Source of the DNA: Actinocorallia sp. API 0066
GTDB lineage: Bacteria > Actinomycetota > Actinomycetes > Streptosporangiales > Streptosporangiaceae
Reading direction: 5' to 3'
Assembly: GCF_020991275.1 (NCBI RefSeq)
Contig: NZ_JAJLQY010000005.1
Location: forward strand, 372,001 to 436,000
Length of the DNA stretch: 64,000 bases
Below, piece by piece: positions 49,936-59,386 of this stretch. A program made the translations under genes and the position numbers. Under the pieces are notes generated by a model. It searched no databases and was not told the origin of the DNA. It worked only from the letters and a program-made list of their open reading frames with translations. How positions within the stretch are numbered: the first letter of the stretch is position 1; each line of letters opens with the position of its first letter.

Positions 49936-52032
49936 ATGAGCCGAACCGCGACGAGGACGTGCCCCCTCTGCGAGGCCCTGTGCGGGCTTGAGCTGACCCT
50001 TGAGGACGACAGGGTGGTGAAGGTCAGGGGCGACCGCGCCGATCCGTTCAGCAAGGGCTTCCTGTGCCCCAAGGGCGCCAGCTTCGGCAGGCTCGACGGC
50101 GACCCGCGCCGCCTGGCCGCCCCGCTCGTGGACGGCGCCGAGACGGGCTGGGACGAGGCGTTCGCCGCCGCCGGTGACGCACTGCGCGGGATCGTCGAGC
50201 GGTACGGCAAGGACGCCGTGGCCGTCTACTACGGCAACCCCACGGCGCACAGCGTGGCGGGCACCCTGTACGGGCCCGCCATCATCCGGGGGATAGGCAC
50301 CCGGAACGTCTTCAGCGCCAGCACGATCGACCAGATGCCCAAGCACGTCGCGGCGGGCTACCTGTTCGGCGACCCGCTCGCCATCCCCGTCCCGGACCTC
50401 GACCGGACGTCCTATCTGTTGATGCTGGGCGCGAACCCGTTGGAGTCCAACGGAAGCCTGTGTTCGGCCCCCGACTTCCCCGGACGGCTCAAGGCGCTGC
50501 GCCGTCGCGGCGGCCGCCTCACCGTGGTCGACCCCCGGCGCACCCGGACGGCCGCGCTCGCCGACCGGCACGTCCCGATCCGTCCCGGCGCGGACGCCTG
50601 GTTCCTGTTCGCGCTCGTGCACACCCTCCTGGCCGAGGGCCTCACGAACCTCCGGCACGAGGTGGACCACCTGGACCGGCTACGGGAACTCGCCGCCGGG
50701 TTCTCCCCCGAGGAGACCGAGGAGCTCACCGGCGTCCCGGCCGCCACCACCCGGCTCATCGCGCGCGAGCTGGCGGCCGCCGAGACGGCCGCCGTCTACG
50801 GCAGGATCGGCACCTGCACCCAGGAGTTCGGCACGCTCGCGAGCTGGCTCGTGGACGTCCTCAACCTCCTCACCGGCAACCTCGACCGGCCCGGCGGCGC
50901 GATGTTCCCCAAGGCCGCCCACTCCTTCGGCAAACGCTCACGGCCCTACCGGACCGGCCGGTGGCACAGCAGGGTGCGCGGCCTGCCCGAGGTCAACGGG
51001 GAGCTGCCGGTGGCCGCGCTCGCCGAGGAGATCGAGACCGAGGGCGACGGACGGATCCGGGCCCTCATCACCATCGGCGGCAACCCCGTGCTGTCCGCGC
51101 CCGGCGGCGACCGGATCGGCAAGGCGCTGGAGAACCTTGAGTTCATGGTGAGCGTCGACCCCTACGTCAACGAGACCACGGCGCACGCCGACGTCCTGCT
51201 ACCGCCGCCCCCGCACACCCGCTCCCCGCACTATGACGTGGCGCTGCTTTCGTTCACCGTAAGGAACTACGCGCGCTACTCACCGCCCGTCGTGGACCGG
51301 GGCGACCGGCCGTCCGAGGCGGAGATCATCGCGCGGCTCGCCGGGGAACTGCTCGGCGTCACCCCGGCCGAGCTGGACGAGGCGATCATCCAGAGCACGC
51401 TGAAGAAGGCGGGCCGGGAGGATCTGCGGGCCGAGCTGGGCCCGCCCAACGTCGAGACCAGGCTCGACATGATGGTCCGGCTCGGGCCTTACGACCTCAC
51501 CCTTGCCGACCTCGTGGGCGGCCGCGACCTCGGGCCGCTCCAGCCGCGTCTCCCTGAGGTGCTCGTCCTGGACCGCGTCGACCTGTGCCCGGAGATCTTC
51601 GCCCGCGACGTCGCCCGGCTGCGCGCGTCACGCAGGCCGGAGGGCTTTGTGCTCATCGGCCGCCGCCACCTGCGCTCGAACAACAGCTGGATGCACCACA
51701 TCCCCGAGCTCAACAGCGGCTCCAACACCTGCACGCTGCGGCTGCACCCGGACGACGCCGACGCGCTCGGCATCAAGCCGGGCGCGACGGTAAGGGTGTC
51801 GTCCCGCACCGGCTCCCTTGAGGTGGAGGCCGAGCCGCACGAGGAGATCATGCGCGGCGTCGTCAGCCTGCCGCACGGCTGGGGGCACACCAGGCCCGGC
51901 ACCCGGCTCGGCATCCCGGCGGCGCGGGCGGGCGTCAGCGCCAACACGCTCACCGACGAGTCGGCTATCGACGTGCTGTCGGGGAACGCCGTCTTCAACG
52001 GGGTGCCGGTGACGCTCACGCCCGTCCCCTAG
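49936..52032 (+). CDS. Molybdopterin oxidoreductase (DMSO reductase family)
   Basis: A 698-residue enzyme. A 4Fe-4S site is formed by Cys9, Cys12, Cys16 and Cys44 (CPLCEALCG ... LCPKG). Bis-MGD binding blocks follow (VYYGNPTAHSVAGTLYGPAI; LMLGANPLESNGS; TVVDPRRTRTAALADRHVPI). The C-terminal beta-barrel has GRRHLRSNNSWMHHIPELN, then PHGWGHTRPG. There is no Cys or Sec at the usual Mo ligand position. Such stand-alone actinobacterial enzymes are often annotated as formate dehydrogenase or nitrate reductase; the substrate is unknown. ATG 49936 lacks a ribosome site; AGCAAGTGCT at 49915-49924 is a near-palindromic TetR-type site just upstream. Confidence 0.88.
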   Translation: MSRTATRTCPLCEALCGLELTLEDDRVVKVRGDRADPFSKGFLCPKGASFGRLDGDPRRLAAPLVDGAETGWDEAFAAAGDALRGIVERYGKDAVAVYYGNPTAHSVAGTLYGPAIIRGIGTRNVFSASTIDQMPKHVAAGYLFGDPLAIPVPDLDRTSYLLMLGANPLESNGSLCSAPDFPGRLKALRRRGGRLTVVDPRRTRTAALADRHVPIRPGADAWFLFALVHTLLAEGLTNLRHEVDHLDRLRELAAGFSPEETEELTGVPAATTRLIARELAAAETAAVYGRIGTCTQEFGTLASWLVDVLNLLTGNLDRPGGAMFPKAAHSFGKRSRPYRTGRWHSRVRGLPEVNGELPVAALAEEIETEGDGRIRALITIGGNPVLSAPGGDRIGKALENLEFMVSVDPYVNETTAHADVLLPPPPHTRSPHYDVALLSFTVRNYARYSPPVVDRGDRPSEAEIIARLAGELLGVTPAELDEAIIQSTLKKAGREDLRAELGPPNVETRLDMMVRLGPYDLTLADLVGGRDLGPLQPRLPEVLVLDRVDLCPEIFARDVARLRASRRPEGFVLIGRRHLRSNNSWMHHIPELNSGSNTCTLRLHPDDADALGIKPGATVRVSSRTGSLEVEAEPHEEIMRGVVSLPHGWGHTRPGTRLGIPAARAGVSANTLTDESAIDVLSGNAVFNGVPVTLTPVP

Positions 52033-52039
52033 ACGGCGG

Positions 52040-52249
52040 CTAGACGGCGGCGCGGGCGATCTCCTGGTGGATCTGGACGCGCAGCTCGGCGGGGGTGTCG
52101 GCCTGCACGAGCAGGCGGCACCCCGCCCTGAGCTGCTCGATGGAGAGGGGCTGGCTGGACGTCCGGTAGGCCCACCAGCGGTCGGTGCCGCTGCGCCAGA
52201 CGCGCCAGCCGGGGAACTCGGCCTCTATGTGGGCCGCCTCATCACTCAT
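52040..52249 (-). CDS. Small conserved actinobacterial protein, unknown
   Basis: A 69-residue protein: IEAEFPGWRVWRSGTDRWWA, then a helical C-terminal half (IEQLRAGCRLLVQADTPAEL). Short proteins of this pattern (EFPGWRVWRS...WWA) recur in actinomycetes without known function. It ends 8 bases from the molybdopterin enzyme stop codon, convergent. Confidence 0.65.
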   Translation of the reverse strand: MSDEAAHIEAEFPGWRVWRSGTDRWWAYRTSSQPLSIEQLRAGCRLLVQADTPAELRVQIHQEIARAAV

Positions 52250-52466
52250 GACTCATGGCTCGCACCGGGGTCGGGGTTCGGGCTCGGCGGAATTTTCACA
52301 CCGCCTCGACCACGGTAAGCGAGGGAGTCATCGCAAGGGAGTGGTGAAGATTGTCAGCTTTCGGCCATTCTGTCGGACGGGTTGTCCACAGATCGGGAGC
52401 TGCCACCGAGCGTCACGGAGTGTGTGCGTTACTGTCGGAGATGTCGGTGACGAAGGGGCGGTGACG

Positions 52467-53396
52467 GTGAACCGGGGACGAGCAGGAAGACTGATCACCA
52501 GGGTGGCCCGGCCCGTCCGGCGCGTCGCCGCGCGCGCCCACCCGGTGGGCCTCGCCGAGCGCCTCGAACTCAACGCGGCGGCCGACGGCCGGATCCGCGA
52601 GCTCACCTCGATCGTAAAACGGGTGCTGCCGCGCGGCTCGGTCCGGAACACCCTGTGGGGCGTGCCTTTGGGCCATCCCGCGCACGCGCCCCTCACCGAC
52701 CTGCCTATCGGGGCCTACAGCTCGGCCGCCCTCCTCGATCTCCTTCCCGGCACCCAGCGGGCGTCCCAGGTGCTCATCGCGGCGGGGCTGACGGCCTCGG
52801 TGCCCACGATCGTCACGGGCTGGGCCGACTGGTCGGCGCTGCACCGCGAACAGCAGCGGGTCGGGCTCGCGCACGCGGCCGTCCAGGGCGTCGCGAACGC
52901 GCTGTTCGGCGCGTCCCTCATCGCCCGGGTGAAGGGCCGGACGGGCATGGGCAGGGTGCTCGCCTTCGTCGGGCTCGGCACCCTCTTCACGGGCTCCTAC
53001 CTGGGCGGCCACCTGGCTTTCCGGATGGCCGCGGGGGCCAACCACGCGCCGTCGGCGGCCCACCTCGTCCCGCTCGGCTGGCACGACCTGTGCTCGCTGC
53101 ACGAGCTGCCCGACGGCTGGCCGGTGCACCGCAGGCTCGGCTACCTCGATCTTTTTGTGCTGCGGCAGGGCGAGCGGGTGCACGTCCTGGCCGACTCCTG
53201 CGCCCATCTGGCGGGCCCGCTGCACCAGGGCAGGATCGTCACCGTGCAGGGCGAGACGTGTGTGATGTGCCCCTGGCATGGCAGCACCTTCCGGGTCGGC
53301 GACGGCTCGGTCGTCGACGGCCCCGCCACCGCCCGCCAGACGCCGTTCGACACCCGCGTCGAGGAGGACGGCACCGTCCAGGTCAGGCCGATCTAG
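52467..53396 (+). CDS. DUF2231 membrane protein fused to a Rieske [2Fe-2S] domain
   Basis: About 309 residues. The N-terminal part is a DUF2231 module with four membrane helices (WGVPLGHPAHAPLTDLPIGA start; AGLTASVPTIVTGWADW). The C-terminal part is a Rieske ferredoxin domain with CAHLAGPLHQG (C-x-H) and CPWHGSTF (C-x2-H), all four ligands present. It is probably a membrane-bound electron carrier. It follows the molybdopterin oxidoreductase by about 430 bases in the same direction, so an electron-transfer partnership is possible but unproven. GTG 52467 has AAGGGG 8 bases upstream. Confidence 0.88.
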   Translation: MNRGRAGRLITRVARPVRRVAARAHPVGLAERLELNAAADGRIRELTSIVKRVLPRGSVRNTLWGVPLGHPAHAPLTDLPIGAYSSAALLDLLPGTQRASQVLIAAGLTASVPTIVTGWADWSALHREQQRVGLAHAAVQGVANALFGASLIARVKGRTGMGRVLAFVGLGTLFTGSYLGGHLAFRMAAGANHAPSAAHLVPLGWHDLCSLHELPDGWPVHRRLGYLDLFVLRQGERVHVLADSCAHLAGPLHQGRIVTVQGETCVMCPWHGSTFRVGDGSVVDGPATARQTPFDTRVEEDGTVQVRPI

Positions 53397-53408
53397 CGCC
53401 TGGTCCAG

Positions 53409-54164
53409 CTACCCGAGGAGGAGCTTGGCGATCGCCGTCAGACCCACACAGACGATGACACCGCGCAGCGCCCACGTCGGCAGCTTCCGGCCCACCGACG
53501 CGCCCAGGTACCCGCCCAGCGTCGCGCCGATGCCGATGAGCAGCACCGCCCACCAGTCCACCTCGGCGATCGCGATGAAGATCACCGCCGCCGCCGCGTT
53601 GACGATCCCGGACAGGCCGTTCTTGAGCCCGTTCACCGTCTGCATGTCGTCGGCCAGGAAGATGCCGAGCAGCGAGATGAGCAGAATGCCCTGCGCCGCC
53701 CCGAAATAACCGCCGTAGACCCCGGCCAGACACACCAGACCCCACAGCAGCGCACCGCCGTGCGCCGCCTCGGTCTTGCGCCGCTTGGCCACCCACCGGT
53801 TCAGCTTCGGCTGCACCACCACCAGCACCAGCGCGATCGCGATCAGCGCCGGAACGATCATCCGGAACGCCTTCTCCGGCAGCCACAACAGCAGCAGCGC
53901 GCCCATCACCGCGCCGACCAGCGAGGCGCTGCCCAGCCGCAGCAGCAGCCCCGACCGGCCCGCCAACTCCCGCCGGTACCCCCAGGTGCCGGTGATCGAC
54001 CCCGGCACCAGGCCGATGTTGTTGGAGACGTTCGCGACCACGGGGGGATAACCGAGCGCCACGAGCGTCGGAAACGTGATCAGCGAACCCGAGCCGACGA
54101 CGGCGTTGATCCCGCCCGCGCCCGCTCCCGCCACAAGGATCGCGGCGGCCTCCCAAGGTGTCAT
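53409..54164 (-). CDS. TauE/SafE-family membrane transporter
   Basis: A 251-residue protein with about eight membrane helices and the paired TauE/SafE repeats (AGAGAGGINAVVGSGSLITF; GVYGGYFGAAQGILLISLLG). Members export sulfite, sulfonates or organic anions. It converges on the DUF2231-Rieske gene with a 12-base gap. The substrate is not readable. Confidence 0.9.
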   Translation of the reverse strand: MTPWEAAAILVAGAGAGGINAVVGSGSLITFPTLVALGYPPVVANVSNNIGLVPGSITGTWGYRRELAGRSGLLLRLGSASLVGAVMGALLLLWLPEKAFRMIVPALIAIALVLVVVQPKLNRWVAKRRKTEAAHGGALLWGLVCLAGVYGGYFGAAQGILLISLLGIFLADDMQTVNGLKNGLSGIVNAAAAVIFIAIAEVDWWAVLLIGIGATLGGYLGASVGRKLPTWALRGVIVCVGLTAIAKLLLG

Positions 54165-54216
54165 GGACGTCGATCGTAGAGAGCGACGCCCGTCACACCT
54201 CGGGCGGGGTCGCAGG

Positions 54217-54999
54217 TCACAGCGCGCGGGCCGACCAGCGCCCGTCGCGCTTCTCGACGCTCAACGGCAGCCCGAAGCACGCGGTGAGGTTCTCGCCGGT
54301 GAACACCTCGTCCACCTTGCCCGAGGCCACCACGGCGCCCTTGCGGAGCAGCAGCGCGTGTGTGAAGCCCGGAGGCACCTCCTCCAGGTGGTGCGTCACC
54401 AGCACCATCGCCGGAGCGGTGATCTCCCCCGCCAGCTTCGACAGCCGCGCCACCAGATCCTCACGGGCGCCCAAGTCGAGGCCCGCGGCGGGCTCGTCGA
54501 GCATGAGCAGCTCCGGATCCGGCATCAGCGCCCGCGCGATCTGCACCCGCTTGCGCTCGCCCTCCGACAGCGTGTTGAACCGCCTGCGCACCAGCTCCGC
54601 GGCGCCCAGCGCCTCCAGCAGCTCCACCGCGCGCGCCACGTCCGAGGAGTCGTACTCCTCCTGCCAGCGGCCGAGGATCGCGTACGACGCGGTGAGCACC
54701 AGGTCGATCACCGTCTCGTTCGCCGGGACCTTCTCCGCGACGGCGGCGCTGGCGAACCCGATCCTGGGCCGCAGCTCGAACACGTCGGTCTCGCCGAGCG
54801 TCTCGCCGAGCACCTGGACGCGTCCCTCGGTCGGGAAGAGCGTGGTGGCCGCCACCTGGAGCAGAGTGGTCTTCCCCGCGCCGTTCGGCCCGATCACCAC
54901 CCAGCGTTCGCCCTCGCCGACCGTCCAGTCGACGCCGTCGAGCAACCTGGCCTGCCCGCGCCGGATCACGACGCCCTCAAGCCTCAGTACCTCACCCAT
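54217..54999 (-). CDS. ABC transporter ATP-binding protein, stand-alone
   Basis: A 260-residue ATPase: Walker A IGPNGAGKTTLLQ, Q-loop region IGFASAAVAEKVP, signature NTLSEGERKRVQIARAL, Walker B LLMLDEPAAGLDLG, and the H-loop VTHHLEEVPPGF. No permease gene is adjacent. The sequence resembles the ModF/YlmA group of soluble ABC ATPases, which may act in regulation rather than transport. It lies 52 bases downstream-distal of the TauE gene on the same strand, with TauE after it. Confidence 0.9.
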   Translation of the reverse strand: MGEVLRLEGVVIRRGQARLLDGVDWTVGEGERWVVIGPNGAGKTTLLQVAATTLFPTEGRVQVLGETLGETDVFELRPRIGFASAAVAEKVPANETVIDLVLTASYAILGRWQEEYDSSDVARAVELLEALGAAELVRRRFNTLSEGERKRVQIARALMPDPELLMLDEPAAGLDLGAREDLVARLSKLAGEITAPAMVLVTHHLEEVPPGFTHALLLRKGAVVASGKVDEVFTGENLTACFGLPLSVEKRDGRWSARAL

Positions 55000-55086
55000 T
55001 CAAGCCTCCGCGCACCACCCTATTGCAGCCGGAGGCGTCTTCTCCGTCCTCCGCCCGCACCCGTGCGGGCGGTTACTGTGGAGGGC

Positions 55087-55812
55087 ATGCACGGCTCCCG
55101 TCCCTCCCCCAGCCTCGTCGCCTGGGCCAACGCCTGGCTGACCGGCCACACCGGCCTCGACCTCGCCGTGGACGCGGTGGAGCGCACGGGGCCGCACCTG
55201 GTGGGCGAGGTGCCGCTCCGGGCCTGGCTCGCCGGTCTGCGGCCCGGCCTGCGCGCGCTGCGCCTCGCGCTGCCCGCCCCCGGCGACCCGCTCGGCCTGA
55301 CCGGCCCGCCCGAGTTCAACGCCGCCGCCCTGGAGACGGGCGAGGCGGCCGTCGCGCTGCTGGAGGACACCGCGGTCGGCCTCGTCCCGGCCGAGGACAG
55401 GCGCGGCTCGTCCTACACCGGCACCGTCTGGCGAGTGTTCCCGGCCCGGCTGGACGCCCCCGACGTCCCGTCCGTCGCCGAGGCCGACCGGGCGCTCACC
55501 GCCGCCATGCACGAGGTGACGGAGATCATGACGACGCTCGACGACATCAACGGGGAGCGCTCGGCCGTCCTCAAGGCGCTGCGCGACGACACCGACAGCG
55601 GCCTCGCCCCCGGCTACCCGGCGCGCGCCCACCGGGTGGACGCCCAGGCGGTCCGGCTCGGGCTGATCGTCGGCCTCGCGGGCCGGACGGCGGGCGGCAA
55701 CCTCACCGCCGCCCAGGCCGCCGCCCGCGCCGAGGCGCTGCGGCTGCTCGACCGGGCCGTCCGGCGGGCCCACGTGGCGGCGCACGGCGCCGTCTTCGAG
55801 CCCGCCCGCTAG
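55087..55812 (+). CDS. Hypothetical protein
   Basis: A 241-residue, Ala/Leu/Arg-rich, mainly helical protein with no membrane segment. Recognisable stretches are SLVAWANAWLTGHTGLDLAV, RRGSSYTGTVWRVFPARLDA and HEVTEIMTTLDDINGERSAV. Similar actinobacterial proteins exist without function, as far as I recall. ATG 55087 is preceded by a GAGGG. Its stop codon overlaps that of the convergent kinase gene. Confidence 0.7.
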   Translation: MHGSRPSPSLVAWANAWLTGHTGLDLAVDAVERTGPHLVGEVPLRAWLAGLRPGLRALRLALPAPGDPLGLTGPPEFNAAALETGEAAVALLEDTAVGLVPAEDRRGSSYTGTVWRVFPARLDAPDVPSVAEADRALTAAMHEVTEIMTTLDDINGERSAVLKALRDDTDSGLAPGYPARAHRVDAQAVRLGLIVGLAGRTAGGNLTAAQAAARAEALRLLDRAVRRAHVAAHGAVFEPAR

Positions 55813-57338
55813 CGGGTCAGCACCTTCGCCAGGCACACCTTGTCGGCGAAGGTCTGCTTCTTGTGGTCCCACAGCGGCCACAGGTAGCCGACGAAGCAGC
55901 TCCACCAGTTGAGGATCTGCGCGAACGTCCTGGCTATGCCGCGCGCGAGGCCGAGCGGCTGGCCGGTCCGCTCGTCCACGACCTGGAGACGGCACAGGCC
56001 CTTGCCGGGGCTGTACCCGAGCGAGCCCTCCATCGCCCCGTACACCAGGTAGATCAGCGCCCAGACGATCATCATCGCGGTGCCCTGGGCGTCGGACATG
56101 TCGGCTTCGGCCGGGTCGTTGATGGTGATCACGGCGACAAAGAGGATGACCAGGAAGAACCCGAGGACCCAGTCGATGCAGAACGCGCCGAACCGCCGCA
56201 GGTAGGACGGCTCACGCACCTGCGGCAGGACCGCCCACCCGGCGTACCCGGGCACCGCCTGGGGCGGGGGCGGCAGAGGCTGGGGCACGGGCGGATGGTG
56301 GAGCGGCACTCCCGGGTAGCCCTGCCCGGACGGCGCCGTCGGCAAACCCTGCGGCGAGGCGAACGGGGCGGGGGTCGGCGGCTGCTGCGTCAGCCCGTGC
56401 TGGGCCGGGTAAGGCGCCCCGGAGAAAGGCAGCGCGCCGCCGCCCGCGGGCTGCGTGCCCTGCGGCGGAGGCGAGCGGATCAGCGCCTGCGGCGGCGGGG
56501 TCGCCTGCGGCAGGCCGAACGACGTGCCGTCAAAACGGATCGCGGCGAGCCGGGCCGACACCTCGTCCGCCGACGCCGGCCGCAGCGCGCGGTCCTTCGC
56601 CAGCAGGTCGAGGATCAGCCGGTTCAGCGCCTCGGGCAGATCCGGCCGCCGGGTGCGCGGCGGCTCCGGCTCCCGGTACAGGTGCGCGTGGACGAACTCC
56701 GGCAGCGTCGCGCACTCGAACGGCATCCGGCCGGTGAACATCTCGTACAGCAGGATGCCGAACGAGTACAGGTCACAGCGGCCGTCCAGGTCGCCGCCCG
56801 CGAACTGCTCCGGCGCCATGTAGCCCGGCGTCCCGATGACCGAGCCCGTCTGGGTCGCGTCGGCGAACCGGGAGATGCCGAAGTCGAGGATCTTGATGCC
56901 GCCCTTGTCGAGCAGCATGACGTTCGCGGGCTTCACGTCCCGGTGCACCACACCCTGCGCGTGCGCGGCGCCGAGCGCGCCCAGCAGGTCCCGCGCCACC
57001 GAGACGGCCCTCTCGTGCGGGATCGGGCCCGACCTCAGCTCCCGCGCGAGATCGTGGCCCTCCAGGTACTCCATGACGACGTAGAGCCGCTGCTCGTACT
57101 CGCCGATGTCATGGACGACGGTGATGCCCGGATGGGACAGGCTCGCCCCGATCTGGGCCTCGGCGCGCAGCCGGCGCGCGGCCTCCGGCGTCGGGCTGAT
57201 CGCCAGCGTCTTGATCGCGACCTTCCGGCCCAGGACCTGGTCCCGGCCCGCCCAGACCGCGCCCATCCCGCCCTGGCCGATCTTGCGTTCCAGCGTGAAC
57301 CGTCCCGACAGCACGAGGCCCTCGTGCAACGCGCCCAC
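55809..57338 (-). CDS. Ser/Thr protein kinase with C-terminal RDD membrane domain
   Basis: A 509-residue protein. Kinase domain 1-265 with IGQGGMGAVWAG, Lys43, HRDVKPANVML (132-142), DFG (152-154) and APE (175-177), all intact. A Pro/Gln-rich linker (about 270-385) leads to an RDD domain (about 390-509) with two or three membrane helices and the ending GYLWPLWDHKKQTFADKVCL. That ending is closely matched by the separate RDD protein encoded just upstream, at both protein and DNA level. The fusion therefore probably arose by duplication of the RDD gene. The RDD domain replaces the usual single-helix PASTA anchor of PknB-type kinases. Confidence 0.9.
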   Translation of the reverse strand: MGALHEGLVLSGRFTLERKIGQGGMGAVWAGRDQVLGRKVAIKTLAISPTPEAARRLRAEAQIGASLSHPGITVVHDIGEYEQRLYVVMEYLEGHDLARELRSGPIPHERAVSVARDLLGALGAAHAQGVVHRDVKPANVMLLDKGGIKILDFGISRFADATQTGSVIGTPGYMAPEQFAGGDLDGRCDLYSFGILLYEMFTGRMPFECATLPEFVHAHLYREPEPPRTRRPDLPEALNRLILDLLAKDRALRPASADEVSARLAAIRFDGTSFGLPQATPPPQALIRSPPPQGTQPAGGGALPFSGAPYPAQHGLTQQPPTPAPFASPQGLPTAPSGQGYPGVPLHHPPVPQPLPPPPQAVPGYAGWAVLPQVREPSYLRRFGAFCIDWVLGFFLVILFVAVITINDPAEADMSDAQGTAMMIVWALIYLVYGAMEGSLGYSPGKGLCRLQVVDERTGQPLGLARGIARTFAQILNWWSCFVGYLWPLWDHKKQTFADKVCLAKVLTR

Positions 57339-57392
57339 CTCCCCGGATGGAACGGGGCGCCCCGGTGAGGGACGCCCCGGCGTAGAACGCGA

Positions 57393-58076
57393 TCAGTGCG
57401 AACGGACGACGACGGTGTTCATCACCTTGTCGGCGAACGTCTGCTTCTTGGCGTCGAACAGCGGCCAGAAGTAGCCGATGTAGCAGGGCAGGCCGTCCAG
57501 GATGTGCGCGATCTTGCGCACGAACGCCAGGCCGAACCCGATCGGCTGCGAGGTCTGCTCGCTGATCAGACGGATGTTGACGAGCCGCTTGCCGATGGTC
57601 TGCCCGGTGGTGCCCTCCTGGTAGATCAGCCACAGGCCGCCCGCCAGCGCGAGCAGCGCGCCGAACAGGATCAGGAGGGTGCCGACCGCCGAACCGCCGG
57701 TGCTCGTGAGCGCGCCGGTGGTCGGGTCCACCTCCAGCGAGGTGGCGCTGAGGCTGATGCCGATGCCGTAGAAGATGGCGGGCACCAGGCCGATGATGAT
57801 GGCGTCGACGAGATAAGCGGCGACCCGCGAGCCCCAGCCCGCGTAGACGCCGTAGGCGCCGCCCGCGTAGCCGTAGGGCTGCTGGGCGGGGATCTGCGGC
57901 TGCGCCGCCGCCGGGAAGGCGGGCTGCGCCGGGTAGGCCGGCGGAGGCGTCGCCTGGTAGGCGGGCGGCTGCTGCGGCGGCGGGTACTGCTGGCCGTAAC
58001 CCGGCTGGGGCGGCGGCGTGGACGGTCCGTAGCCGGGCTGCTGCTGGCCGTACGGATCGTAGGGGGGGTTTCCCAC
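57393..58076 (-). CDS. RDD-family membrane protein with Pro/Gln/Tyr-rich N-terminus
   Basis: A 227-residue protein. Residues 1-75 are a low-complexity PxxYGQQ-type tail. An RDD domain with three membrane helices follows (SRVAAYLVDAIIIGLVPAIF; LLILFGALLALAGGLWLIYQ) and ends in GYFWPLFDAKKQTFADKVMN. RDD proteins are small membrane proteins of mixed or unknown function, some being Na+/H+ transporters. GTG 58076 follows GGAGAG. It precedes the STPK-RDD gene by 54 bases and is a likely substrate or partner of that kinase. Confidence 0.88.
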   Translation of the reverse strand: MGNPPYDPYGQQQPGYGPSTPPPQPGYGQQYPPPQQPPAYQATPPPAYPAQPAFPAAAQPQIPAQQPYGYAGGAYGVYAGWGSRVAAYLVDAIIIGLVPAIFYGIGISLSATSLEVDPTTGALTSTGGSAVGTLLILFGALLALAGGLWLIYQEGTTGQTIGKRLVNIRLISEQTSQPIGFGLAFVRKIAHILDGLPCYIGYFWPLFDAKKQTFADKVMNTVVVRSH

Positions 58077-58133
58077 GTTGACTCTCCTAAGTCTTTTGGC
58101 GTTGTGCGAGGGCCGGGGGTACGGCGCGCGCTA

Positions 58134-58517
58134 TCAGAGGACTCCGCATCGGACGAGCTGCCAGATGCCGGAACCTGCGATGGCGGTGCCGAGGATCCAG
58201 GCACGCGCCCGCGACCCCACCGCACGCCATCGGGCCTCCAGCCCCAGCGGCGCCACGGCGAACACGATCGCGCCGAGGAACACCAGTGGATTGGCCAGGA
58301 GGGCCCGGACGGGGTGACCCGAACCGAGCTCGATGAAGACGGTGGTGCCGCCGCAGAATGGGCAGGGGATGCCGGTCAACGCACGGGCGGGGCAGATGAT
58401 CCCGGGATCGTGGATCCCGTGAGCCGTGGCCACGACAAGCGCCGCCGCCGTCATCACCGCGACCCTCGTCGCGGAAACTCCGAGGGGACGCCGGCGCAAC
58501 GCCATGACCCCCGTCAT
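58134..58517 (-). CDS. DUF2752 membrane protein
   Basis: About 127 residues with three membrane helices and the DUF2752 motif ICPARALTGIPCPFCGGTTVF, including the CPxCGGT block. ATG 58517 was chosen over GTG 58529 because GGAGG lies 5 bases upstream. Function unknown. It lies within the same-strand group PP2C-DUF2752-RDD-STPK. Confidence 0.85.
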   Translation of the reverse strand: MTGVMALRRRPLGVSATRVAVMTAAALVVATAHGIHDPGIICPARALTGIPCPFCGGTTVFIELGSGHPVRALLANPLVFLGAIVFAVAPLGLEARWRAVGSRARAWILGTAIAGSGIWQLVRCGVL

Positions 58518-58618
58518 GAATGCCTCCACCCGACCTGCTGTCCTTTAACTGGCCCTTATACCGGCTTTTACGGGCATGCCGTCAAGCCAGGGGACCGCGC
58601 CGGGACCAGACCGTTATG

Positions 58619-59386
58619 TCAGGCGCCTGCGACCGCTCCCACCAGTGTGGGACGCTGGCTTTCCCCGTGTGGTTCTGGTTCGCCCACATCGAGGACCACA
58701 CAGGTGATGTTGTCCGGCCCGCCGTGCGCCCGCGCCGCCTCGATCAGCCGCCGCACCGCCTGGTGCGGCTCCTTCTCCTCCGACAGGAGGTCGAAGATCT
58801 CCTGCGGGCCGACCGGACCGGAAAGGCCGTCCGAACACAGCAGGTAGCGATCACCGAGATGCGCGTCACGCGGCGCCAGATCGGGCTCCCGATCCGGGCC
58901 GCCGTCCAGCACCTTGAACAGCATGTGCGACAGGTGCGAGTTCTCGCCCGCGTCGCCGCCGTCCGCCAGCAACTGGGCCAGCGTGTGGTCGCTGGTGATC
59001 TGGAACAGCACGCCGTCACGCAGCAGGTAGGCCCGGGAATCCCCGATGTGCGCGAGCGCGAACTTGCTCGTGCCGTTCCACAACATCGCCGTGAGCGTCG
59101 TCCCCATCCGGTTCAGCTCGGGGTGCGCGGCGATCGCCTGCCCCAGCGCGCCGTTCACCTCCGCGACCGCGCGGGCCAGCGTGCCCTGGAGTTCCGCCTC
59201 GGGCACCGGGACATCGAACCGGCGCAGGGCGTTGATCACCGTCGAGCTGGCCACCTCGCCGCCCGCGTAGCCGCCCATCCCGTCCGCGACAGCCAGCAGG
59301 AAGGGCCCGGCGTACCCGGAGTCCTCGTTGTTCTCCCGGTTACAGCCGATGTCCGAACCCGCTGCGTACCTGATTGCAACGTTCAT
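58619..59386 (-). CDS. PP2C-type Ser/Thr protein phosphatase
   Basis: A 255-residue PP2C phosphatase with metal-binding motifs RENNEDSG, VADGMGGYAGGEVAS, HIGDSRAYLLRDG, LLCSDGLSG and HGGPDNITCVV, all intact. It lacks the membrane helix of PstP and so is cytosolic. Encoded about 2 kb from the STPK on the same strand, it is the natural counter-enzyme to that kinase. A GGAG lies about 20 bases before ATG 59386, so a slightly earlier non-standard start is conceivable. Confidence 0.92.
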   Translation of the reverse strand: MNVAIRYAAGSDIGCNRENNEDSGYAGPFLLAVADGMGGYAGGEVASSTVINALRRFDVPVPEAELQGTLARAVAEVNGALGQAIAAHPELNRMGTTLTAMLWNGTSKFALAHIGDSRAYLLRDGVLFQITSDHTLAQLLADGGDAGENSHLSHMLFKVLDGGPDREPDLAPRDAHLGDRYLLCSDGLSGPVGPQEIFDLLSEEKEPHQAVRRLIEAARAHGGPDNITCVVLDVGEPEPHGESQRPTLVGAVAGA

